From Scatosoma sp045654025 (GTDB lineage: Bacteria; Bacillota; Clostridia; Christensenellales; Borkfalkiaceae), in the NCBI GenBank assembly GCA_045654025.1, contig JAZOMO010000041.1:1-22552 (forward strand): DNA of 22,552 bases, written 5' to 3'. The translations under genes were made by a program, and so were the position numbers. Under the pieces are notes generated by a model. The model was given only the letters and a program-made list of their open reading frames with translations. It was not told where the DNA came from and did no database searches. Positions 14,223 to 22,528 of the stretch are shown here, piece after piece. Each line of letters begins with the position of its first letter. The stretch's first letter is position 1.

Positions 14223-14942
14223 ATGTTAGAACTGAAAGACATTACCTATCGTGTATCGGACGAACGTGGTGAAAAGACGATTTTGGACGGCGTGAACTTG
14301 ACGCTGGACGAACGCTTTGTTGCGTTTACTGGGCCGAACGGCGGTGGGAAATCTACCCTTGCGAAGGTGATTGCAGGAATTTTGCAACCGACGTCGGGGA
14401 AAATTTATTTGGACGGCGAGGACATCACCGACCTCTCGATAACCGAGAGGGCAAACAAGGGGATTTCCTATGCTTTCCAACAGCCCGTAAAGTTCAAGGG
14501 CATCACCGTTCGCGATCTCATTTCCTTGGCGGCAGGCAAGCAGACGAAGGTTTCGGACGCTTGCGCCTACCTTTCCGAGGTGGGGCTGTGCGCAAGGGAT
14601 TATATCGACCGTGAAATTAACGGCTCGCTTTCGGGCGGTGAATTAAAGCGTATCGAGATTGCCACCGTGCTGGCGCGCGGTACGGCACTGTCGATTTTCG
14701 ACGAGCCGGAGGCAGGCATCGATCTTTGGAGTTTTAGCAACCTCATCTCCGTCTTTGAAAAGATGTACGAAAAGACGAAGGGGAACATCTTAATCATCTC
14801 CCACCAAGAACGCATTTTGAATATTGCGGACAAAGTGGTGGTGATTGCTGGCGGCAAGGTGGAAAAGCAGGGCAGCCGAGAGGAAATTTTGCCTGCGCTG
14901 TTGCATGCGCCGACCTGTCAAGTCTTGACGGACAAGCTGTAA
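14223..14942 (+). CDS. sufC: SufC-like Fe-S assembly ATPase (SUF-like minimal system, SmsC)
   Basis: This 239-residue soluble ABC ATPase has Walker A GPNGGGKST (37-45), signature LSGGE (136-140), Walker B LSIFDEPEAG (Asp160-Glu161) and switch ISHQE. EPEAGIDLW and the Q-loop FQQPVKFKG are SufC-like, not transporter-like, and no permease is near. Its partner, the SufB-like protein, starts 12 nt after the stop. It should power cluster assembly on the SufB-like scaffold. SufD, SufS, SufU and SufE are absent from the neighbourhood, matching the two-gene SUF-like minimal system (SMS) described mainly in anaerobic archaea and bacteria. Confidence 0.9.
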   Translation: MLELKDITYRVSDERGEKTILDGVNLTLDERFVAFTGPNGGGKSTLAKVIAGILQPTSGKIYLDGEDITDLSITERANKGISYAFQQPVKFKGITVRDLISLAAGKQTKVSDACAYLSEVGLCARDYIDREINGSLSGGELKRIEIATVLARGTALSIFDEPEAGIDLWSFSNLISVFEKMYEKTKGNILIISHQERILNIADKVVVIAGGKVEKQGSREEILPALLHAPTCQVLTDKL

Positions 14943-14954
14943 TCGGAGGGTACT

Positions 14955-15881
14955 ATGGACGCGATTGAGAAGGATTTGCTATTACAAATCGCCGATCTGC
15001 ACGGTGTACCCGAAGGCGCGTACAATATCCGCGCAAACGGCGGCTTGCAGGGACGTGCATCGACGGAGAATATCGAAATTGTCCCCAAGACGGACGGCAA
15101 GGACGGCATTGATATTTTCATCAAGCCGGGCACGAAGAACGAGAGCTTGCATATCCCCGTCATCATTTCCAAGGCGGGCTTGCAGGAGTGTGTTTACAAC
15201 GATTTTTATATCGGTCAGGATGCGGACGTCGTGATTGTGGCAGGCTGTGGAATTCACAACTGCGGTGGGGTAGAACTCACCTCTCGTCACGACGGTATCC
15301 ATACCTTCCACGTTGGCAAAAACGCCAAGGTAAAGTACGTCGAAAAGCACTACGGTGGCGGCGACGGCATGGGCAAGAACGTAATGAACCCCGAAACGGT
15401 AGTCTATCTTGCCGAGGGTGCGCAAATGACCATGGAAAGCACGCAGATTAAGGGCGTAGACAGCACCAACCGCAAGACGACGGCAACGCTGGAGGCAGGC
15501 TCGAATTTCGTTGTCAAGGAAAAGCTGTACACCCACGGCGAACAGACGGCAGACACCGACTTCGTGGTGGAGATGAACGGCGAGGGCTGTAGCGCAGACG
15601 TCATGTCCCGTTCGGTGGCGGCGGACCGTTCGCGGCAGAACTTCGTTTCCACGATGAACGGCAACGCGCCTTGCTACGGACATACCGAATGCGATGCGAT
15701 TATTATGGACGATGCAAAGGTGGCGGCGGCCCCTTGCCTTGCGGCAAACCACGTGGATGCGGAGCTTGTACACGAGGCGGCGATCGGGAAAATCGCAGGC
15801 GAACAGCTGATTAAACTAATGACGCTTGGCTTGACCGAAAAAGAGGCAGAGGAACAAATCATCAAGGGTTTCCTGCATTAA
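14955..15881 (+). CDS. sufB: Short SufB/SufD-like Fe-S scaffold (SUF-like minimal system, SmsB)
   Basis: The 308-residue product consists mainly of the beta-helix core and the C-terminal helices of SufB: GCGIHNCGGVELTSRHDGIHTFHVG, HTECDAIIMDD, then LVHEAAIGKI with the conserved His-Glu, and LTEKEAEEQIIKGFL, which binds SufC. Canonical SufB is about 465-495 residues, so the long N-terminal region is missing; this is the short form typical of two-gene systems. Several Cys residues could bind a cluster (GCGIHNCGG, APCYGHTEC, APCLA). The start is ATG 14955 after GGAGGG. The distinction between SufB and SufD is not meaningful here, since a single subunit probably does both jobs as a homodimer. Confidence 0.9.
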   Translation: MDAIEKDLLLQIADLHGVPEGAYNIRANGGLQGRASTENIEIVPKTDGKDGIDIFIKPGTKNESLHIPVIISKAGLQECVYNDFYIGQDADVVIVAGCGIHNCGGVELTSRHDGIHTFHVGKNAKVKYVEKHYGGGDGMGKNVMNPETVVYLAEGAQMTMESTQIKGVDSTNRKTTATLEAGSNFVVKEKLYTHGEQTADTDFVVEMNGEGCSADVMSRSVAADRSRQNFVSTMNGNAPCYGHTECDAIIMDDAKVAAAPCLAANHVDAELVHEAAIGKIAGEQLIKLMTLGLTEKEAEEQIIKGFLH

Positions 15882-15899
15882 CACAAAAGGAGAAAAATT

Positions 15900-17273
15900 A
15901 TGAGCGAACTTGCATACAAAAGAGCGAACGTATACGAAACGGCAGACGAAGCAAAATTGAAGGCAATCTTCGATTACGCAAAGGGCTACGCGGCTTTCTT
16001 GGACGCGGGTAAGACGGAGCGCGAGGCTTGCGCTTACGCCGAAAAAGCGGCGATTGCGGCAGGCTACGTGCCCTTTGAATTTGGCAAGAAATTACAGCCT
16101 GGCGACAAGGTTTACTACAACAATCGTGGCAAGAACCTGTACCTCATTCGCGTGGGCAGCGAGGACGTGGCAAAATGCGGTATTCGTATCTTGGCTTCCC
16201 ATATCGACAGCCCCCGTATCGACTTAAAGCAAGTACCCCTTTACGAAGCAGAGGGGATTGCGTTTGCAAAGACCCATTACTACGGCGGTATCCGTAAATA
16301 TCAATGGGCGGCGATTCCTCTTGCCCTGCACGGCGCGGTGGTGAAGAAGAACGGCGAAGTGATTGAAGTTGCTATCGGCGAGGACGAAAACGACCCGATT
16401 TTCTATATCAGCGACCTGCTTCCTCACTTGGCGGCAAAACAAAACGCCAAGCCTCTTGGCGAAGGCTTGGGCGGTGAAGATTTGAACATCTGGCTGGGCA
16501 ACATTCCCTATACGGCGGCAGAGGATAAGAAGGACAACACCGTAAAAGAAAATCTTTTAAAGATTTTAAACGACAAATACGGCATGATTGAAGCGGATTT
16601 CTTGAGTGCAGAGCTCTCCCTTGTTCCGGCTTTCAAAGCGCGTGACTTGGGCTTTGACAGAGGCTTGATTGCGGCATACGGTCACGATGACAGAGTGTGC
16701 GCATATCCTTCCTACACGGCTTTGTTCGACACCGAATCGGATAAGACGGTTATGGTCGTTTTGGCGGACAAGGAAGAAATCGGCAGCGAGGGCGCAACGG
16801 GTATGCAATGCGCGATTTTCGTTGACCTCATCAATGCGATTGCGGACAGCTTTGGCGTTTCTGCGGCGGCTGTACGCGCACATTCGAAGTGCTTGTCTGC
16901 GGACGTAAACGCAGGCTACGACCCCAACTTCCGTGACGTATGCGAGCCGTTGAACTCCACCTATCTTTCCTGCGGCGCAGGCTTGACGAAGTTCACGGGT
17001 TCGCGCGGTAAGGGCGGCTCGAACGATGCCAGCGCAGAATTCGTTGGCGAAGTTCGCAAGCTGTTCGATGACAACGGCGTTATCTGGCAGACGGGTGAGC
17101 TTGGCAGAGTGGACGTTGGCGGTGGCGGTACGGTTGCAAAGTTCATCGCAAACATGAACATTGACACGGTGGACATCGGCGTTCCTGTTATCTCGATGCA
17201 CGCACCCTACGAAGTGGTATCGAAGGCGGATGTGTATGAATGCTATCGTGCCTTCTGCTCGTTTATAAAATAA
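15900..17273 (+). CDS. M18 family zinc aminopeptidase (first of two paralogues)
   Basis: This 457-residue cytoplasmic metallo-aminopeptidase belongs to the M18 family (aspartyl aminopeptidase and yeast Ape1 relatives), removing N-terminal residues from peptides. Metal-site and catalytic residues are visible in HIDSPRID (His101, Asp103), GHDDRV (Asp263-Asp264), KEEIGSEG (Glu292-Glu293) and SMHAPYE (His434). The start ATG follows AAAGGAG with a short gap. It is the last gene of the plus-strand operon and is followed by a strong terminator. The adjacent minus-strand gene is a distant paralogue. Substrate preference (acidic or other residues) cannot be told from sequence. Confidence 0.92.
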   Translation: MSELAYKRANVYETADEAKLKAIFDYAKGYAAFLDAGKTEREACAYAEKAAIAAGYVPFEFGKKLQPGDKVYYNNRGKNLYLIRVGSEDVAKCGIRILASHIDSPRIDLKQVPLYEAEGIAFAKTHYYGGIRKYQWAAIPLALHGAVVKKNGEVIEVAIGEDENDPIFYISDLLPHLAAKQNAKPLGEGLGGEDLNIWLGNIPYTAAEDKKDNTVKENLLKILNDKYGMIEADFLSAELSLVPAFKARDLGFDRGLIAAYGHDDRVCAYPSYTALFDTESDKTVMVVLADKEEIGSEGATGMQCAIFVDLINAIADSFGVSAAAVRAHSKCLSADVNAGYDPNFRDVCEPLNSTYLSCGAGLTKFTGSRGKGGSNDASAEFVGEVRKLFDDNGVIWQTGELGRVDVGGGGTVAKFIANMNIDTVDIGVPVISMHAPYEVVSKADVYECYRAFCSFIK

Positions 17274-17304
17274 AAACAAAGAATATGCGGCGCAATACTG
17301 CGTC

Positions 17305-17365
17305 AAAAGCGGTTTCCCCTTGGTCACGTACGTCTTGTACGCTCCCTTCAGGGAAACCGCTTTTT
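17305..17365 (+). terminator. Long-stem intrinsic terminator ending the plus-strand operon
   Basis: AAAAGCGGTTTCCC (17305-17318) pairs perfectly with GGGAAACCGCTTTT (17351-17364), followed by T. The 32-nt loop contains its own small hairpin CGTAC/GTACG. Confidence 0.87.
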
Positions 17366-17437
17366 CCTTGTCTTGCTTGCATCTTGCTTTGTTTTATGCG
17401 CTTTGGTGGGGCGGGGGATCGTAGGTTTCGATTCACT

Positions 17438-17467
17438 AAAAAAGCACGGATTTCTCCGTGCTTTTTT
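17438..17467. terminator. Bidirectional intrinsic terminator, end of minus-strand aminopeptidase gene
   Basis: AAAAAAGCACGGA (17438-17450) and TCCGTGCTTTTTT (17455-17467) form a perfect 13-bp stem with loop TTTC. U tracts are available in both directions. It sits 23 nt beyond the stop of the minus-strand gene. Bases 17368-17437, between the two terminators, contain nothing I recognise. Confidence 0.88.
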
Positions 17468-17490
17468 ACTTTTTTCGTGCTTTTTTTGTT

Positions 17491-18765
17491 TTAGTTCGTT
17501 TTTACTTCGTTGCCGTTGATGCTGATATTCGAGGAGAAGAATGCGGTCAACGCCGTCTGCATTTCCTCATAGTCTGCCGCGGCGAAACACTCGTTTGCAG
17601 AATGCATCGCAAGCTGTGGCAACCCGATGTCTACGGCAAGCATATTCATACGGGTCTGCGCCAAAACGCCGAGGGTCGAACCGCTTCTAACGTCCGAACG
17701 GTTGAAGAAGGTCTGGGTCTTAACGCCTGCGCGCGCACATACTTTTTTAAAGATGGCGGAGGACAGCGCGTCCGTCGTGTATGCTTTGCCAGCGTGGTGT
17801 TTGATAACGACACCGCCGCCCAGCTGTACGCGGTTGGTGGGGTCAGCTTTTTCGGGGTGGTTGGGGTGGCTGGCGTGCGCGTTGTCCGCAGACACCAAAA
17901 CACTGCCGTGGAGTGCCTTATACAGCTCCGTTTCGTCCAGCTTCAGGGCGTAAGTGATACGGCGCAGAGTGTTTTCCAAAAAGTCGCCCGATGCGCCCTG
18001 CGCGGTGTGGCTGCCGATTTCTTCGTTGTCGAAGAATGCGCCGATGCAGATGCCGTCGCTGTTTTTAGCGCAGCCAAGCAGGCCTTCCAAAATTGCGTAT
18101 ACACAGGTAAGATCGTCGATTCTAGGGCTTGCGATAAACTCGTCGTTTACTCCAAAGGAGTAAGGGGTGTCTGCGTTCACCAAGAATAAATCGTAGGAAA
18201 GCACCTTTTTATCGGTGATTGCGGACAGCCAGCTTTCGCCTGCGCCTTCTAAGCCCAGCAGGGGTAATAAATCGACCTGCGCATTTAAGGTTAAGCCGTC
18301 GTTTGCGTTGCGGTTTTGATGAATTGCAACGGAAGGGATGCTAACTTGATAGGGGGAAACGACCGTTTCACAATGCAGGGTATCGTTTTCCTCGGTGATA
18401 ATTCTGCCTGCGACTTTCAAGGGTCTATCTAAAAAGCTGTACCAAAGCCCGCCGCCGTACGTTTCTGCGTTCAGCTTTTCGCAAGCCTCCGCCTTCATGA
18501 CGGGGTTTTCCTTCAATTTCAGGGCAGGGGAATCGACGTGCGCCGCCGCGACCTTAAAGAACAGCTGGTCGAGGTTGCCGATGCTAAAGGCAATCAGGGC
18601 GCAACCACCGCGCTCTACGAAATATTTACCGCCTTCGGTAAGTTCCCAGTCCTCACCTTCGCTCAAGGGCAAAAAGCCTTCCTGTTTAAGCAATGCTTTT
18701 GCGTTATCCACCGCGTGATAAGCGGTGTAGGACGTCCCTAAAAATTCTTTCAAATTTTCCAACAT
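17491..18765 (-). CDS. apeB: M18 family aminopeptidase, ApeB-like (second paralogue)
   Basis: The 424-residue product is an M18 metallo-aminopeptidase with AAHVDSPALKLK (His76, Asp78), SPRIDDLTC, DNEEIGSHTAQGA, a VSADNAHASHPNHP segment and AMHSANE near the end. It matches the shorter bacterial ApeB type more than its 457-residue neighbour does. I start it at ATG 18765 with GGAG 9 nt upstream. An in-frame GTG at 18795 lies at or before the predicted transcription start and is unlikely to be used. It is monocistronic, convergent with the other M18 gene, and divergent from marR. Confidence 0.91.
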   Translation of the reverse strand: MLENLKEFLGTSYTAYHAVDNAKALLKQEGFLPLSEGEDWELTEGGKYFVERGGCALIAFSIGNLDQLFFKVAAAHVDSPALKLKENPVMKAEACEKLNAETYGGGLWYSFLDRPLKVAGRIITEENDTLHCETVVSPYQVSIPSVAIHQNRNANDGLTLNAQVDLLPLLGLEGAGESWLSAITDKKVLSYDLFLVNADTPYSFGVNDEFIASPRIDDLTCVYAILEGLLGCAKNSDGICIGAFFDNEEIGSHTAQGASGDFLENTLRRITYALKLDETELYKALHGSVLVSADNAHASHPNHPEKADPTNRVQLGGGVVIKHHAGKAYTTDALSSAIFKKVCARAGVKTQTFFNRSDVRSGSTLGVLAQTRMNMLAVDIGLPQLAMHSANECFAAADYEEMQTALTAFFSSNISINGNEVKTN

Positions 18766-18798
18766 TTTTTCTTGCTCCGTTTGGTTAATTTCCACTCT

Positions 18799-18827
18799 AT
18801 TGTATCATCTTTTTGAAAAGAATGCAA
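18799..18827 (-). promoter_or_regulatory. Promoter of apeB
   Basis: On the minus strand TTGCAT (18827-18822) and TACAAT (18804-18799) are 17 bp apart. The predicted start near 18792 supports ATG 18765 as the translation start. Confidence 0.65.
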
Positions 18828-18896
18828 GTACATTATTCAAAAAAGTAAAAAAAGATGAAAATGGGGTGAAAAAAGAAGAAAAAAACAGTTTAATAC

Positions 18897-18926
18897 TTGA
18901 CAATGTTTTCCTGCTTACGATATAGT
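18897..18926 (+). promoter_or_regulatory. Promoter of marR and probably the ABC exporter
   Basis: TTGACA (18897-18902) and TATAGT (18921-18926) are 18 bp apart, about 50 nt before the marR start. I looked for a MarR-type palindromic operator over it and found none that was clear. Confidence 0.72.
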
Positions 18927-18976
18927 AATAGGGTAGAAAAAAAATAGTCGATAAAACGGATAGGAAAGGGGTAGAA

Positions 18977-19480
18977 ATGCAGAAAAGACGAAAGATTCAA
19001 AAGCCGATTACGAATACGGAAGAAAACAAGGCGTACCTGCACAAGTTGTTTGCGGTAGGGCGCAGTATGGAAAATGCGATGGATTTGCATCGCAAAGAAG
19101 GGTACAGCAATACGGAAATTCGCTTGATGAATGAAATCGTCTATGCGGCAGGCGAAGGCGAGCGTTTGATTTCCACGAGGCTTGCCGACCGTTTGGGAAT
19201 TACGCGTTCTGCGGTCTCGCAGATTGTGTCAAAGCTGGAAAAGGACGGTATGGTACGCCGTATTCCCGATGAAACGGACAAAAAAATTGCGTACGTAGAG
19301 GTGACTGAAAAGGCGATGGAATCGTATGAAGGGGTCATTGAGGAGTATGCGGATTTTGTCGGAAAGGTAATCGTACATATGGGCGTGGCGAAGCTGAATA
19401 AAATGCTTGCCCTGGTAGAGGAATTTCACGATGCCGTAGAGGAGGCTTGCTTGGATTGCGAGTACGAAAAAGGGCGTTAG
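18977..19480 (+). CDS. MarR-family winged-helix transcriptional regulator
   Basis: The 167-residue product has the MarR layout. Helices of a dimerisation region flank a winged helix at about residues 57-110, with ISTRLADRLGITRSAVSQIV as the recognition helix region and DGMVRRIPDETDKKIAYVEV as the wing. Start ATG 18977 follows AAAGGGG. The gene precedes an ABC exporter on the same strand, so it probably regulates that exporter and itself; the ligand is unknown. The C-terminus ends CLDCEYEKGR, with two cysteines that might sense oxidants, a guess only. The TAG stop codon lies inside the left arm of inverted-repeat element E2. Confidence 0.9.
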   Translation: MQKRRKIQKPITNTEENKAYLHKLFAVGRSMENAMDLHRKEGYSNTEIRLMNEIVYAAGEGERLISTRLADRLGITRSAVSQIVSKLEKDGMVRRIPDETDKKIAYVEVTEKAMESYEGVIEEYADFVGKVIVHMGVAKLNKMLALVEEFHDAVEEACLDCEYEKGR

Positions 19481-19755
19481 CCGTTTCAAACCAAATTGAA
19501 CCAGGTTTTGACGGCGGAAAATCCCTAAACTGTGTAGGATTTCCGCTTGCAATACGAACGGTATTCCTTCACGCAAATCCTTTCATTTAAGGTCTTTTAC
19601 GCTCGTGAAAACTGTGTAGCACCTTAAAATAGGGATTTTATGATGGATTTGGGCGGTGGCGACCGCCGCTGTATCGACATACTGCAAGGGCGCAAACGCC
19701 CTAAGACGCGAAAAATAGCATTTTAAGGCTGGTTCAACTTGGTTTGAAACGGCTA
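19478..19755. repeat. Element E2: 278-bp element with 27-bp inverted-repeat arms between marR and the ABC exporter
   Basis: The arms are 19478-19504 and 19729-19755 and match in reverse complement at 26 of 27 positions. The left arm begins at the stop codon of marR, and the right arm ends 5 nt before the exporter's ribosome binding site. The interior holds several hairpins: GCGGAAA(A)TCC/GGATTTCCGC (19514-19546), TTTAAGGT/ACCTTAAA (about 19587-19628), GGCGGT/ACCGCC (about 19652-19667) and AGGGCG/CGCCCT (about 19687-19702). The 11-mer AAACTGTGTAG occurs twice (19527-19537, 19609-19619). No open frame with recognisable similarity is present. The ends resemble E1 at 9-290. It could be a miniature mobile element or a structured part of the marR-exporter mRNA. 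Confidence 0.75.
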
Positions 19756-19771
19756 GTAGCGAGGAACTAAG

Positions 19772-22399
19772 ATGTTAACGTTAAAGAATATTAAAAAAGA
19801 CTATACGACGGGTGGCAACGTCGTGCATGCTCTTAAGGGCGTGTCGCTGGAATTCCGCGCCAACGAATTCGTGTCCATTCTGGGGGCAAGCGGCTGTGGT
19901 AAGACCACGCTTTTGAATATCATCGGCGGTTTGGACCGCTATACCGAGGGTGACCTTGTCATCGGCGGTGTTTCCACGAAGGATTATAAGGACAAGGACT
20001 GGGACGTATACCGCAACCATCGTATCGGGTTTGTTTTCCAGTCGTATAACCTCATTCCCCACCAGACGGTTTTGGGGAACGTAGAGCTGGCATTGACGAT
20101 TGCAGGCGTCTCCAAGGCAGAGCGCAGAAAACGCGCAAGAGAAGCCCTCAAAAAGGTGGGCTTGGAGGCAGAGCTGAAAAAACGCCCCAACCAACTCTCG
20201 GGCGGTCAGATGCAGCGTGTTGCGATTGCACGCGCCTTGGTGAATAACCCTGAAATTCTCCTCGCGGACGAGCCGACGGGCGCGTTGGATACCGAAACCA
20301 GCGTTCAGATTATGGACCTTATCCGCGAAATCGCAGGCGAACGCTTGGTCATCATGGTCACGCATAACCCTGAACTTGCTCAGCAATACTCCTCCCGTAT
20401 CGTGCGTTTGTCCGACGGGTTGGTGGTATCCGACAGCAATCCCTATGACAGCGAGGCGGAAAAGAGAAAGCTGTGGGAAAAGATAGAGGCTTCTGGAAAA
20501 ACGAAGGAGCAATTCAACGCTTGGCTGCAGGCAAAGCGTTTGAACGAGAGCAACAAGGAAACGGCGGCGATGTCCAATAAGACGGCGCTTGGTTTAAGCG
20601 GACGTAACCTCGTCGCAAAGAAGGGGCGTACCGCAATCACCAGTATCGCAGGCAGTATCGGTATCATCGGTGTGTCCTTGGTACTGGCGCTCCGTGGCGG
20701 GTTTACGACGTATATTGCCAACACGGAAAAAGATATGCTGTCGGCGTACCCGATTATGGTTACGGAAACGACCCTTGACTATGCGAACATTTTGCAGATG
20801 ATGCAGGGCGGCAACGTGGAAGTGGACCTTTCCCGTTTGAACGATAGCGTATATGTCAACTCCTTCTTGACGAAGCTTGCAAACAACATGACGTCCACCA
20901 ACACGATCACGCAGGAGTATATTGACTACATCAATCAGATTGACAGCGAGCATTATTATGCAAAGCAATTCTTGTACGGTGGGGACATCGGCAACAACCT
21001 GTTCCAAAACGTTCCCTTCACGGTAGAAACGCCTGGGCAAGAGGGGCCAGGACTGTCCATGGAATTTATGATGTCGCTTAGCAGTTTGCTTTCGATGTAT
21101 CAAGGACAGTTAGAAAATTCGGAATCGGCAACGCCGTATCAGTCCTTCTCCTCCATGTTTGGCACGGTGGAGAGTGTCACCTACGAAATGCCGAACAACC
21201 GCGACTATATCCTTTCGCAATACGACGTAGTGGCGGGGCAGTACCCGGATGCCACGTCTGAAAATGAGCTGGTGTTGGTGCTTAACAAAGACGGTGGTAT
21301 GACTGACATTGTCATGGCGCAACTCGGGTTGCTTTCGATGGAGGAGGTTGTCAAGCTCTTCCAGCAGGATGTTGCTGGCAAGGAAGAAATTACTTACGTT
21401 CCTTACGAGCAGTTGCTTGCGCACACTTACACCTATTATCCAAACGATACCATTTACTCCAAGAAAATGCTGGACGACAGCGTAAATCAAGAGGAGGTGT
21501 GGCAACGGACGGAATATTACAACCCGATGTTCAGCGGCGAATTTGACGTTGAGAGCGGCAAGGAACTGAAAATCGGCTGTATTCTCCGCGCGAAGGAAGA
21601 AACGGCATACGGTTCGCTTTCAAGCGGCCTTGCGTATATGCCTGGGTTTACGGCGAAGTATTTGGCGGACTGCCGAGATTCCGCGATTGTTAAAGATACG
21701 GAAAATAAGCAACAGGTATACGCTAAGGATTTCTCCAACGTTATCGCGTCTATGATGATGGGGAGTGATGCAAAAACCCGCTACGTCATAGAGGACATGG
21801 ATAAGCGTGAGCTCGGCGGCGCGGAGATGCCGAAGGAAATTCACATTTACGTCAAGGACTTTGACCATAAGGATGTGGTGACGGCACACCTTGATAGATG
21901 GAACGACGAGGTTAAGGCAGACGATGAGGCGGCACAAATCCAGTATTCAGATACGGTGGCGATTTTGATGACCCTCGTTCGTGGTATGCTGGATGCGGTT
22001 ACCTACGTCTTGGTGGCGTTCACGGCAATTTCGTTGGTCGTTTCGTCTGTTATGATCGGGGTTATCACCTACGTTTCCGTGGTAGAGCGTACGAAGGAAA
22101 TCGGCGTGCTTCGTTCCTTGGGCGCAAGGAAGAAGGACATTCGCCGTCTGTTCAATGCGGAAACCTTCCTCATCGGCTTGTGTGCGGGCTTGTTCGGGGT
22201 AGGCTTTACCTACGGTGTATCGGTGCCTATTAATATACTGCTGAATGCATTGACGGGGATTGCGGGCTTGGCGGCGTTGCCGTTAGGGCAAGCGATTACG
22301 ATGGTGGTCGTAAGCGTTGTACTGACCCTAATCAGCGGTTTAATTCCTGCGAATGCGGCGGCGAAGAAAGCCCCCGTTATCGCCCTTCGAACGGAATAA
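19772..22399 (+). CDS. Fused ABC transporter: MacB-type ATPase plus FtsX-like permease
   Basis: The 875-residue protein starts with a LolD/MacB-type ATPase (about 1-225): Walker A GASGCGKTT (38-46), signature LSGGQMQR (from 142), Walker B LLADEPTG with Asp166-Glu167, and VTHN. A linker leads to the first membrane helix (about 290-310; SIGIIGVSLVLALRGGF). A large extracytoplasmic region of about 400 residues follows, then three helices of an FtsX/MacB core at the C-terminus, including SVVERTKEIGVLRSLGARKKDIRRLF. One membrane-spanning unit would be complete as a homodimer. Relatives act in antimicrobial peptide resistance, toxin export or mechanotransmission; the substrate here is unknown. ATG 19772 has GAGG with a 7-nt gap. 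Confidence 0.92.
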   Translation: MLTLKNIKKDYTTGGNVVHALKGVSLEFRANEFVSILGASGCGKTTLLNIIGGLDRYTEGDLVIGGVSTKDYKDKDWDVYRNHRIGFVFQSYNLIPHQTVLGNVELALTIAGVSKAERRKRAREALKKVGLEAELKKRPNQLSGGQMQRVAIARALVNNPEILLADEPTGALDTETSVQIMDLIREIAGERLVIMVTHNPELAQQYSSRIVRLSDGLVVSDSNPYDSEAEKRKLWEKIEASGKTKEQFNAWLQAKRLNESNKETAAMSNKTALGLSGRNLVAKKGRTAITSIAGSIGIIGVSLVLALRGGFTTYIANTEKDMLSAYPIMVTETTLDYANILQMMQGGNVEVDLSRLNDSVYVNSFLTKLANNMTSTNTITQEYIDYINQIDSEHYYAKQFLYGGDIGNNLFQNVPFTVETPGQEGPGLSMEFMMSLSSLLSMYQGQLENSESATPYQSFSSMFGTVESVTYEMPNNRDYILSQYDVVAGQYPDATSENELVLVLNKDGGMTDIVMAQLGLLSMEEVVKLFQQDVAGKEEITYVPYEQLLAHTYTYYPNDTIYSKKMLDDSVNQEEVWQRTEYYNPMFSGEFDVESGKELKIGCILRAKEETAYGSLSSGLAYMPGFTAKYLADCRDSAIVKDTENKQQVYAKDFSNVIASMMMGSDAKTRYVIEDMDKRELGGAEMPKEIHIYVKDFDHKDVVTAHLDRWNDEVKADDEAAQIQYSDTVAILMTLVRGMLDAVTYVLVAFTAISLVVSSVMIGVITYVSVVERTKEIGVLRSLGARKKDIRRLFNAETFLIGLCAGLFGVGFTYGVSVPINILLNALTGIAGLAALPLGQAITMVVVSVVLTLISGLIPANAAAKKAPVIALRTE

Positions 22400-22499
22400 T
22401 TTTATCGAGAGAAGGTGATTTGTCAAACTAAGTGCAACACTTTTTAAGAAAAAGTTCAAATAAATCTATTGGTTTTTGGAAATTTAATACCTTTTTCGG

Positions 22500-22528
22500 T
22501 CTGGCGTTAATTAACGCCAGATTTTTTT
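22500..22528 (+). terminator. Intrinsic terminator downstream of the ABC exporter gene
   Basis: A fully palindromic 22-bp segment (22500-22521; arms TCTGGCGTTAA and TTAACGCCAGA) is followed by seven T. It is 100 nt after the exporter stop. The intervening 22400-22499 contains small hairpins (AGTG-CAA-CACT; CTTTTT-A-AGAAAAAG) and no gene. Confidence 0.88.

Noticed and set aside
22400..22499. Possible end of an insertion sequence (GTGCAACACTTTTTAAG region) after the exporter gene
   Set aside because: I see no inverted-repeat partner or transposase in the window; the bases look like A/T-rich 3' untranslated sequence before a terminator.
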